DNA of 60,402 nucleotides. Origin: Aquimarina aquimarini. Lineage in GTDB: Bacteria > Bacteroidota > Bacteroidia > Flavobacteriales > Flavobacteriaceae. Shown here in pieces: positions 34,582 to 42,376 of the stretch. The position numbers and the translations under genes were made by a program. The stretch lies in the NCBI RefSeq assembly GCF_900299535.1, contig NZ_OMKE01000037.1, positions 1 to 60,402 of the forward strand. Reading direction: 5' to 3'. The notes below the pieces were generated by a model. It worked only from the letters and a program-made list of their open reading frames with translations. It made no database searches and was not told the origin of the DNA. Positions within the stretch are counted from its first letter, which is position 1. Each line of letters begins with the position of its first letter.

Positions 34582-35433
34582 ATGAACAAGCAGAAGACGT
34601 TGGATCTTTTTATAGAATGTAAAGATCATACAGTTTCAGGAGAAAAATTTCAATTACTTTATGACAAAGAGTATGATATGTTGATTACTTCTCCAAAACC
34701 AGATAACAATGAATTAAGTAAATATTATGAAAGTGAAGATTATATTTCTCATACAGATTCCAAACGATCTTTTTTCGAAAAACTTTACCATACAGTAAAG
34801 ACATATTCTTTAAACAAAAAAGTTAAACTTATCTATAAGCTAAATAATCACCCAGGTAGACTTCTGGATATAGGAGCAGGAACAGGTGATTTTTTGAATG
34901 TAGCAAAACAAAAAGGTTGGAAAGTAGAAGGGGTAGAACCAAATGATCAAGCAAAAAAATTAGCACAGCAAAAAGGAATCACATTACACGCTGATATGAT
35001 AGGCTTAGAATCTCATCATTTTGATGTTATTACAATGTGGCATGTTTTGGAACATATTCCGGATTTGAAGGATCAAATCAAAAAAATCAAAAAAGCTATA
35101 AAGCCAGGTGGATTTGTTGTTATTGCCGTTCCTAATTTTAAATCTTTTGATGCAAATTACTATAAATCGTTTTGGGCAGCATATGATGTACCGAGGCATT
35201 TATGGCATTTCTCTAAAACATCAATTCAAAAATTTTTTAAAGAAGAAGGTTTAGATCTAGTAGAGGTACAACCTATGAAGTTTGATTCATTTTATGTCTC
35301 TCTTTTATCAGAGAAATATAAGCGAGGTAAAATGAATTTTATAAGAGCATTTTGGTTAGGAATACGTTCAAATTATTTAGCCAAACAGTCAGGTGAATAT
35401 TCTTCACATATTTATATACTTAAAAACAACTAA
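34582..35433 (+). CDS. Class I SAM-dependent methyltransferase
   Basis: In this 283-residue cytoplasmic protein, residues about 90-200 form the Rossmann methyltransferase core: motif I L-L-D-I-G-A-G-T-G-D-F-L, motif II V-E-G-V-E-P-N-D, and M-W-H-V-L-E-H-I-P-D-L followed by L/I-K-P-G-G-F-V-V-I-A-V-P-N, typical of the Methyltransf_23/UbiG-like group. The first 80 residues carry a short conserved N-terminal part seen in Bacteroidota relatives (L-L-I/V-T-S-P-K-P). The substrate is unknown; small molecules, lipids or glycans are all possible. Confidence 0.85.
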   Translation: MNKQKTLDLFIECKDHTVSGEKFQLLYDKEYDMLITSPKPDNNELSKYYESEDYISHTDSKRSFFEKLYHTVKTYSLNKKVKLIYKLNNHPGRLLDIGAGTGDFLNVAKQKGWKVEGVEPNDQAKKLAQQKGITLHADMIGLESHHFDVITMWHVLEHIPDLKDQIKKIKKAIKPGGFVVIAVPNFKSFDANYYKSFWAAYDVPRHLWHFSKTSIQKFFKEEGLDLVEVQPMKFDSFYVSLLSEKYKRGKMNFIRAFWLGIRSNYLAKQSGEYSSHIYILKNN

Positions 35434-35607
35434 ATCTCTTTTTAAAAGGTCTTTTTTGTTGTTTTAACACTTGGTTAGTATAATTGAGTGTCTTTTTGTT
35501 TTGAGGTGCTTAAAACGCTTTAATTTGATTTGTTTTTAATAGTTTTTGTATATTAAAAATATAATATTGATTGTTTTTTCTTATACATGTTTTTTTGGCT
35601 AGATATA

Positions 35608-35640
35608 TTGGATAACATCAATCTAACTTTGATATTTTTG
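35608..35640 (+). promoter_or_regulatory. Bacteroidota-type promoter for the OmpH-like gene
   Basis: TTG at 35608-35610 and TATTTTTG at 35633-35640 are separated by 22 bases, with the start codon 22 bases further on. A second -7-like element, TAACTTTG, is at 35624-35631. Confidence 0.5.
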
Positions 35641-35662
35641 CTTTGAACTAAATTTTTGAAAA

Positions 35663-36205
35663 ATGAAAAAAATAGTATGGCTTGCAAGTGCGCTATTAAT
35701 TTTAACTTCTTGTAATCAACAAACAGAAAAAACTGGTTTTGTAAATAATACCAAAGTTGTTTCTGATTTTAAAGAAATGAAAGTTGCACAAGAAAAGTGG
35801 ACAAAGCGTAATAATGAAGTGCGAGCAGAACTTGAAGAAAAAGCAAAGCAATTTCAAATAGAGGTACAAGGGTACCAGAATATTATGAAATCTATGTCTG
35901 CATCCAATAGACAGAAGAAAGAGCAAGAATTAATGGCTAAGCAACAAGAATTACAAAGAGAACAGCAAGCCAGAATGCAAGAAATTCAACAAGGAAGTCA
36001 GGTAGAAATAGACTCAATCATAGGTAAAGTAAAGACTTTTATAGAAGGGTATGGCAAGAAGAATGGATATACCTATATCTATGGTGATACAGAAACCAGT
36101 AATATACTCTATGGTAAAGAAGAATTAAACCTTACAGATGCAATTCTTAAAGAATTAAATGGTGGTGAAACTGTAGAAAAAACAGAAGAAAAGAAAGAAG
36201 AGTAA
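35663..36205 (+). CDS. OmpH/Skp-family periplasmic chaperone, lipoprotein form
   Basis: This 180-residue protein has a lipoprotein signal ending L-I-L-T-S-C (Cys16). The core is the Skp/OmpH plan: a strand G-F-V-N-N-T-K-V, two long antiparallel helices rich in Gln, Glu and Lys (about 35-110, the tentacles), and a return strand segment near Y-T-Y-I-Y-G. Skp binds unfolded outer-membrane proteins in transit. Here lipidation would anchor it to a membrane, as in several Bacteroidota OmpH paralogues. The extreme C-terminus is a Glu/Lys tail. Confidence 0.85.
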   Translation: MKKIVWLASALLILTSCNQQTEKTGFVNNTKVVSDFKEMKVAQEKWTKRNNEVRAELEEKAKQFQIEVQGYQNIMKSMSASNRQKKEQELMAKQQELQREQQARMQEIQQGSQVEIDSIIGKVKTFIEGYGKKNGYTYIYGDTETSNILYGKEELNLTDAILKELNGGETVEKTEEKKEE

Positions 36206-36227
36206 TCTTCATTTTATAATAGTTTAT

Positions 36228-36266
36228 AAGCCTCATTAGATATTCTTTTCTAATGGGGCTTTTTTT
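36228..36266 (+). terminator. Terminator after the OmpH-like gene
   Basis: A 13-bp stem AAGCCTCATTAGA / TCTAATGGGGCTT (one G-U) with a 8-base loop is followed by a T-run. Confidence 0.88.
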
Positions 36267-36531
36267 ATGCATAAACAAGCACTTGAAAATATCGTTTTAG
36301 TGTTTAAATGTCAGTTAATGATTGGTATACAAAAAATCATTTTAAATAAATAAAAAAGAAAGTTATATGTCTAGTGAAGTTATAATAGGCATGATTATAA
36401 GATAGAATTTTATCTAATTTCAACATTATTTTTTACACTTAATCGAAGAAAAAAAGAACTGTAAATAATTAGTAGTTACAGGAAAAGCATAAAAAAATTA
36501 CATTTTTTCATCTTTTTAATTGACAATACTT

Positions 36532-36563
36532 TTGTTTTTTTAACAATAAGAGAAGTATATTTG
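36532..36563 (+). promoter_or_regulatory. Promoter candidate for the sprCDBF-like cluster
   Basis: TTG at 36532-36534, a 21-base spacer and TATATTTG at 36556-36563 match the Bacteroidota consensus. It implies an untranslated leader of about 280 bases. Confidence 0.6.
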
Positions 36564-36851
36564 CAACTTTTATTTAGCTATAAAATAATTTTTTACCTGT
36601 ACTCAAAGGTTTGATTAACAAAAAATTATGTATATTGATAGCTTTTTAGGAGTGTAATATGTTTGATTGAATTCAAAAGGTTAATAAAAAGTGAGAAAAA
36701 TATTACAAAAAAAAAATAAATTTTAGTTTGTTATAAATATTTAATTTATAATTTTATGACTTGGTAAAAAATATATTAACAATATTATTAACAAGCGCCC
36801 CAAATCGCGAAGTTAATATTGCATATTCACCTTAATTATAAGTGTGATATC

Positions 36852-38951
36852 ATGAAAAAAAAACTTAACCTATCGTTATTAATCGGAATGTTGGTGTTTC
36901 TGAACTTTCAGGAAATGCGAGCACAACGCATCATTGACGCACCAGATTTTGTAAATGAATCTGGAGGAGTATTGTCCGCTGTTTGTAGCCAACCGATTAG
37001 TCTTTTTAGCGTAGTTGCCAATATGTCCCCTGGACCTGCTCTTCCTAGCAACAATGAATTTATTTTAGAACTTTCTGATGATACAGGAAATTTTGGTAGC
37101 CCATTAGAGTTAGCTCGAGTAACGGGTCCCAATGGTGAAGGTTTTGGGGATTCTGAAATTCGTTTTGATAATGTTCAGATTCCAGAAGATACAAATGGTG
37201 ATAACTACAGAATAAGAATAATATCGTCTGAAACAACTATTGTAAGCGCCTTATCAAGTCCAATACCAATTTATTATTATAGAAACGATTTGAAGTTACG
37301 CATTGAAAATGTTGCTCTTTGTGGTGTTGTCAATTTTGTTCATACCGCTTCTATTCGTATAACAGAAGTTGGTGATGATAACAGTGTTGTTGATTCCGAT
37401 CAATATACGTACCAGTGGTTTAAAGGTGGTTTTCCGTTTGGAACCCTCATTGCTGGTGAAACAGGCCCTAGTATTGATATTACTCAAAATGACTTAGATG
37501 GAAGTGGGGAAGCTGTCTATTATGCTCAAATTAATTTAGGTGCATGTAATCCACAATTTCCATCTTCTAGAACAAATAATTTTACGATCCGGTTAATTGA
37601 CCCTGCAGGTGTTAGAATTCTTGAAGAACCAAGCGTTAATTTTTGCCCACAGGATGTAGGAAAAACTTTAAACTCTAGTGTTACAGATATTAGAAATACG
37701 TATCAATGGCTTAAAGATGATGTTGAAATAGAAGGTGCAATAGATTCTAATTATCAATTGCCCGATAATGATTTTGGAGGAGTATATACGCTGGAAGTTA
37801 CATATAGTGAAGATTGTTCTATAAGAACCTCGCCAGTTACTGTGGTTAATAATGGATCTTCAATTACAACCCCTTTGCTAGAAAACATGATTTTGTTACC
37901 ACAAGAAACGATTACACTAGAGGTTACAACAGATGCACCTGTTTCTCCATCTACTAGTTCTTTTCAGTGGTTTAGAAATACGAGTCCTCTCACAGGTATA
38001 TTGGCCTTAACTGATCCCACAATATCTATAGATATAAATAACCCAGATACATATAGAGTTCAGATTGTTGCAGATGATGCTTGTTCTAGTGTTTTAGAAT
38101 CTACTACAGATATTTATTCTCCTATTGCAATAGGAATTGAGATAGGACTATCAGATGATTTTACATGTGAAGATAGCAATGTAGTTTTAGAAATTAAAGA
38201 CATGTTTGGTTTTACACAAAGCGGTAGTGGCGCTCCGCCACAAATATCCCTTACAGAAAATCAAATTTCATTTTTTAATTTTGAGTGGTATAAAGATGGT
38301 CAACCTACGGGAATTACTACTACCACATTGGATATTGAAACTTCTGAAGAGAATTCTAACTATACATTGATGGCGAATCTGATTACTGGAGAATTTACTG
38401 ATATCGTATCAAACGAGTTAACATTAACTACAATACCTTCTAATATAGAAATAGTAGCCTCTTCACTTACAATCCCAATCAATGAATCGGTTACTTTAAC
38501 CGTTCCTGTGAATGCTAATTATACTTATGAATGGTTTAGAGTTGTAAATGATACCAATGAATTAATAGCAGGTGCTTCTGGTAATACAATAGAAGTTACA
38601 GAAGAAGGAGTTTATTTTGTAAGAATATCATCTTCAATATGCTCTTATGATACACCAACAATAAATATTGGTAATGTACCAGGAATATCAGAGATTATAC
38701 CCAATATAGTAACACCAAATAGTGATGGTATCAATGACAGTTGGTTACTGCCTTCTTCATTATTCAATCAGCAAGATGTCGAGATTACAATTTATAACTC
38801 GAGAGGTCAGATTGATTTTACATCAGCGAATTATCAAAACAACTGGCCCGAAGAAAATTCAAAATCATCTGGTCAGGAACCGTTTTATTATTATATAATA
38901 ACAAAAAATAATTCCGTGGTCAGAAAAGGTTCGATAACGGTAATGAGATAG
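36852..38951 (+). CDS. sprC: SprC-like T9SS type B substrate (gliding-motility type C-terminal domain)
   Basis: The protein is 699 residues from the ATG at 36852 (M-K-K-K-L-N-L-S), where the signal peptide begins; an upstream in-frame ATG at 36819 would add 11 unlikely residues. After the signal peptide (cut after M-R-A) come several Ig-like beta-sandwich segments with paired Cys and the recurrent pattern Y-Q/E-W-F/L-K/R. The last 85 residues are the CHU_C/T9SS type B sorting domain: I-x-P-N-I-V-T-P-N-S-D-G-I-N-D-S-W, then V-x-I-Y-N-S-R-G, ending in a basic strand. The protein should cross the outer membrane by T9SS. The symbol is by synteny with the F. johnsoniae sprC-sprD-sprB-sprF operon; sequence orthology was not tested. 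It precedes the sprD-position gene by 4 bases. Confidence 0.7.
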   Translation: MKKKLNLSLLIGMLVFLNFQEMRAQRIIDAPDFVNESGGVLSAVCSQPISLFSVVANMSPGPALPSNNEFILELSDDTGNFGSPLELARVTGPNGEGFGDSEIRFDNVQIPEDTNGDNYRIRIISSETTIVSALSSPIPIYYYRNDLKLRIENVALCGVVNFVHTASIRITEVGDDNSVVDSDQYTYQWFKGGFPFGTLIAGETGPSIDITQNDLDGSGEAVYYAQINLGACNPQFPSSRTNNFTIRLIDPAGVRILEEPSVNFCPQDVGKTLNSSVTDIRNTYQWLKDDVEIEGAIDSNYQLPDNDFGGVYTLEVTYSEDCSIRTSPVTVVNNGSSITTPLLENMILLPQETITLEVTTDAPVSPSTSSFQWFRNTSPLTGILALTDPTISIDINNPDTYRVQIVADDACSSVLESTTDIYSPIAIGIEIGLSDDFTCEDSNVVLEIKDMFGFTQSGSGAPPQISLTENQISFFNFEWYKDGQPTGITTTTLDIETSEENSNYTLMANLITGEFTDIVSNELTLTTIPSNIEIVASSLTIPINESVTLTVPVNANYTYEWFRVVNDTNELIAGASGNTIEVTEEGVYFVRISSSICSYDTPTINIGNVPGISEIIPNIVTPNSDGINDSWLLPSSLFNQQDVEITIYNSRGQIDFTSANYQNNWPEENSKSSGQEPFYYYIITKNNSVVRKGSITVMR

Positions 38952-38955
38952 TTTT

Positions 38956-41900
38956 ATGGTCAAAAAATTACTTTTAATAATTGTATGTATATCCTTTAAC
39001 CTTCTTAGAGGACAAGATGAGAATACTACTACTTATGGTGTACTACCTACCGATATCCCTACTCATAACTTAGTAAAATATAATAGATTTTATTTTAACC
39101 CAACTTTTTCTTTAGTACGAGAAAATAAAAAATCTATTAATGTTTATAACAAAACACAATGGGCTTCTTTTAATGATAACCCACAAACTTATTTAATTAA
39201 TTATACAGCTAATTTTGATGAACAAATTGGTGTTTCTATTGGTTTGCATCAACAAAATGAAGGGATTTATAGATATTTTGGAGGAATAGCAAACTTTGCT
39301 TACAATGTAGAAATAGACAGAGATATGAACCTTACTTTTGGTATGAATCTCGGTTTTTCACAAAGCGGTATAAAATCTAATATTGATGCAGCTACAAGTA
39401 TTATTTTGAATAGTGGTGTAGAAGTGAGTGATCCTGTTATTCTTAATTATGAAAAAAGTTCAGTTTTTCAGTTAACTCCAGGTGCAAATTTTAATTATGC
39501 AGAATTTGATGTAGGAGTGTCCGTATCCAATCTCGTTGCTTATAATTTAACAGCTAGTGAACTATTAACTGATAACATGGCCTTTAGGGGCCACGTTATG
39601 TATACAACAAGTTTACAAAGAAGGTCTGATAAGACAATCCGAGGAATGGTATATGCAAACATGTTACCTGATACTGGTGCAGATTCTAATCTTAGATATG
39701 GTGGTAATGTTATTGTGGATTTACCAGAATTAGGTTGGGCACAGGCAGGCTATAATAGTTTTTATGGAGCTTCTGTTGGTATAGGAGGTAATATTACTTC
39801 AAATGTTTCTGTAGGTTATACATATGAAACAGGTCTTGGAGATACCAGTAATTTTGGAGCTACTCATGAAGTGAGTTTGGCTTATAATTTTGAAAAAGAG
39901 CGTCCAAGAAAAAGAAGAGGCAGATCAAAATCAAGTACTCAAAAAGCATATGAAGAGCGAGATTCTGAAATTAGAAGACTTAAAAAGGAAATTTTAGAAC
40001 AAAACAAATTAATAAGAGAGCTACAACAGGAAAAAGGAGAATCTAAGAGTCAATCTCAAAAAGCAATGAGTGAACTCGAAAGATCTATTGCAGAAGCTAA
40101 AGAAAAAGAAGCTAAGGCGGCTAGAGAGTTAGAATTGCAACGTGAGGAAGAAGTAAAATTACTTAATAAAAGAAGAGAAGAAGAACGTCTGGCATCAAGA
40201 CAGCGATTAGAAAGAGAAGAAGCAGAGCAAAAAGCTGAAGCAGAACGTATAGCATCGCAACAACGATTAGAGCGTGAAACGGCACAACAACAAGCCGAAG
40301 CAGAACGTGTAGCATCGCAACAACGATTAGAGCGCGAGACGGCGGAGCAAAAAGCTGAAGCAGAGCGTTTAGCCGCACAACAACGAATAGAACGTGAGAC
40401 AACAGAGCAAAGAGCCACAGAACAAAGAATAGCAGCTGAAGAAGCCGCGAGAGAGGCAGAAGCCGCAGCACAGCAAGAAATAGAAGAACGCCTAGCTGCA
40501 CAGCGAGAAATAGAGCGTGAAGAAGCAGAGCAAAAGGCTGAAGCAGAACGTGTAGCATCACAGCAACGACTGGAACGTGAGGTTGCAGAACGAGCAGCAG
40601 CACAACAAGCTGAGGAAGAAAGAATACAACAAGAGGCAGCCGCTGAAGCAGAACGTGTAGCATCACAGCAACGACTGGAACGTGAGGTTGCAGAACGAGC
40701 AGCAGCACAACAGGCTGAGGAAGAAAGAATACAACAAGAAGCCGCCGCTGAAGCAGAGCGTTTAGCAGCACAACAACGATTAGAACGTGAGGTTGCAGAG
40801 CGAGCAGCAGCACAACAGGCTGAGGAAGAAAGAGTACAACAAGAAGCCGCCGCTGAAGCAGAGCGTTTAGAGGCACAGCGACGACTAGAACGTGAAGTTG
40901 CAGTACAAGAAGCAGCACAACAGGCTGAGGAAGAAAGAATACAACAAGAGGCAGCCGCCGAAGCAGCACGTTTAGAGGCACAGCGAAAACTAGAGCGTGA
41001 GGTAGCAGTACAAGAAGCTGCTGCTGAAGCCGCACGATTAGCAGAAGAGGAACGACTACGACAAGAAGCCGCCGAAGCCGCACGATTGGCAGAGGAAGAG
41101 CGACTACGACAAGAAGCTGCTGCTGAAGCCGCACGATTAGCAGAGGAAGAGCGACTACGACAAGAAGCTGCTGCTGAAGCCGCACGATTAGCAGAAGAGG
41201 AGCGACTACGACAAGAAGCTGCTGCTGAAGCCGCACGATTAGCAGAGGAAGAGCGACTACGACAAGAAGCTGCTGCTGAAGCTGCACGATTGGCAGAAGA
41301 GGAGCGACAAAGACAAGAAGCCGCTGAAGCTGCACGATTAGCAGAAGAGGAGCGACAAAGACAAGAAGCCGCTGAAGCTGCACGATTGGCAGAAGAGGAG
41401 CGACAAAGACAAGAAGCTGCTGCTGAAGCTGCACGATTAGCAGAAGAAGAGCGACAGAGACAAGCAGCTGCAGCTAATACAGAAGAAAATGAAGAAGGGT
41501 TAGATGAGATTAAGAAAGAATTAGATAATAGTAGTAGAATTACAGATAAAATATTTGCACGACGAGACTCATTATTAAACACAAGCATGAATGTTGATAA
41601 GAGAGAATTTAGTAAGCTTTTAGAATCTCTGGTTAGTATGGATACAGATGCAGAAGAAGCTAAAAATGAATCTGATCCAGCAAGTTCAAAAAGACTTACT
41701 GCAAAGAATAGATTTGTGAAATTTGCTGAAACATCTAGACCGCAAGCTCAATTTGCTACCAAATATATACCTGGTTACCCAGAAGGATATTACCTTATTG
41801 GTAATGTATTTAAAGGAGGAGCTTATGCAGATAAATTTACAGGAACCTTAAAAGATTTAGGGTTTAATGACTCTCAGATTATACTTAATCCAGAAAATCA

Positions 41901-42363
41901 ATTTCAATATGTTGCTATAGAAAGCTATACTGATAAAGATGAAGCTGCAGAAAAGTATTTTAATAATATCGATAATAGATATTTTGGAGATATGTGGATA
42001 TTACATATTGCCAAAAATAGAGTAGAATCATATAAAAAACTATTACAAGAAACACGTTTGATAAAAGATACTGTAAAAGATGATACAGTCTTGACAGAGA
42101 GTTTGTCTTTTATTGGAGGACACAATATAGAAAATGGATATTATCTCATTACAAATATTTTCAAAAGAGAAAATTATTTTGAAAGAGGAATGGCCAAATT
42201 AAGATCTCAGGGACTGGAGCCGCAATATTTCAGAAACCCGAAGGATAATTACATTTATGTGTATCTGAAGAGATATGGCACTATAGACGAAGCGAAACAA
42301 AGCTTATTCTCTAATGTCAATAACTCATATGATGGAGATCTTTATATACTAAAAGTACAATAA
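38956..42363 (+). CDS. sprD: PorP/SprF-type barrel fused to TolA-like helix and two SPOR-like modules (sprD position)
   Basis: This 1135-residue protein has a signal peptide (K-K-L-L-L-I-I-V-C-I-S-F-N-L-L-R-G). Residues about 20-315 are a PorP/SprF-type outer-membrane beta-barrel (Y-N-R-F-Y-F-N-P-T-F at the start, repeated amphipathic strands, closing F-G-A-T-H-E-V-S-L-A-Y). Residues about 325-840 form a long Ala/Glu/Arg/Gln helix built of 35-residue then 16/17-residue repeats, like TolA domain II. Two related modules of about 85 residues follow (about 936-1017 and 1051-1135), each with G-Y-Y-L-I-x-N-V/I-F and a closing W/Y-I-L, resembling SPOR peptidoglycan-binding domains. I infer a bridge from the outer membrane to peptidoglycan serving the adhesin. 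The symbol is by gene order only. Confidence 0.65.
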   Translation: MVKKLLLIIVCISFNLLRGQDENTTTYGVLPTDIPTHNLVKYNRFYFNPTFSLVRENKKSINVYNKTQWASFNDNPQTYLINYTANFDEQIGVSIGLHQQNEGIYRYFGGIANFAYNVEIDRDMNLTFGMNLGFSQSGIKSNIDAATSIILNSGVEVSDPVILNYEKSSVFQLTPGANFNYAEFDVGVSVSNLVAYNLTASELLTDNMAFRGHVMYTTSLQRRSDKTIRGMVYANMLPDTGADSNLRYGGNVIVDLPELGWAQAGYNSFYGASVGIGGNITSNVSVGYTYETGLGDTSNFGATHEVSLAYNFEKERPRKRRGRSKSSTQKAYEERDSEIRRLKKEILEQNKLIRELQQEKGESKSQSQKAMSELERSIAEAKEKEAKAARELELQREEEVKLLNKRREEERLASRQRLEREEAEQKAEAERIASQQRLERETAQQQAEAERVASQQRLERETAEQKAEAERLAAQQRIERETTEQRATEQRIAAEEAAREAEAAAQQEIEERLAAQREIEREEAEQKAEAERVASQQRLEREVAERAAAQQAEEERIQQEAAAEAERVASQQRLEREVAERAAAQQAEEERIQQEAAAEAERLAAQQRLEREVAERAAAQQAEEERVQQEAAAEAERLEAQRRLEREVAVQEAAQQAEEERIQQEAAAEAARLEAQRKLEREVAVQEAAAEAARLAEEERLRQEAAEAARLAEEERLRQEAAAEAARLAEEERLRQEAAAEAARLAEEERLRQEAAAEAARLAEEERLRQEAAAEAARLAEEERQRQEAAEAARLAEEERQRQEAAEAARLAEEERQRQEAAAEAARLAEEERQRQAAAANTEENEEGLDEIKKELDNSSRITDKIFARRDSLLNTSMNVDKREFSKLLESLVSMDTDAEEAKNESDPASSKRLTAKNRFVKFAETSRPQAQFATKYIPGYPEGYYLIGNVFKGGAYADKFTGTLKDLGFNDSQIILNPENQFQYVAIESYTDKDEAAEKYFNNIDNRYFGDMWILHIAKNRVESYKKLLQETRLIKDTVKDDTVLTESLSFIGGHNIENGYYLITNIFKRENYFERGMAKLRSQGLEPQYFRNPKDNYIYVYLKRYGTIDEAKQSLFSNVNNSYDGDLYILKVQ
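40543..40962 (+). repeat. Four tandem 105-bp coding repeats in the sprD-position gene
   Basis: Units begin at 40543, 40648, 40753 and 40858, with a partial fifth from 40963. Each encodes 35 residues starting A-E-R/A-V/L-A/E-S/A-Q-Q/R and including E-R-A-A-A-Q-Q-A-E-E-E-R. The exact period shows recent tandem duplication. Confidence 0.9.
41029..41475 (+). repeat. Nine tandem 48/51-bp coding repeats in the sprD-position gene
   Basis: Units begin at 41029, 41077, 41128, 41179, 41230, 41281, 41329, 41377 and 41428, encoding A-A-R-L-A-E-E-E-R-L/Q-R-Q-E-A-A-(A)-E. Length alternates by one Ala codon. The near identity predicts slippage or recombination between strains. Confidence 0.9.
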
Positions 42364-42376
42364 CCCCCAAAGATGG

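Larger units (their letters stand above)
36206..36851. other. 646-base gap and long leader of the adhesin cluster
   Basis: It holds the OmpH terminator and the main promoter candidate for the cluster, then about 280 A/T-rich bases before the sprC-like start. A second, weaker promoter-like pair (TTG 36728-36730, 18 bases, TAATTTTA 36749-36756) lies closer. No small gene or known RNA was recognised in the leader. Confidence 0.6.

Noticed and set aside
40056..41588. Two long minus-strand frames (about 510 and 423 codons) opposite the sprD-position gene
   Set aside because: They are low-complexity shadows (Ser/Ala/Arg or Leu/Val runs) of the tandem repeats, whose period of three keeps all frames free of stops. 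The plus-strand frame has a signal peptide, a barrel and conserved ends.
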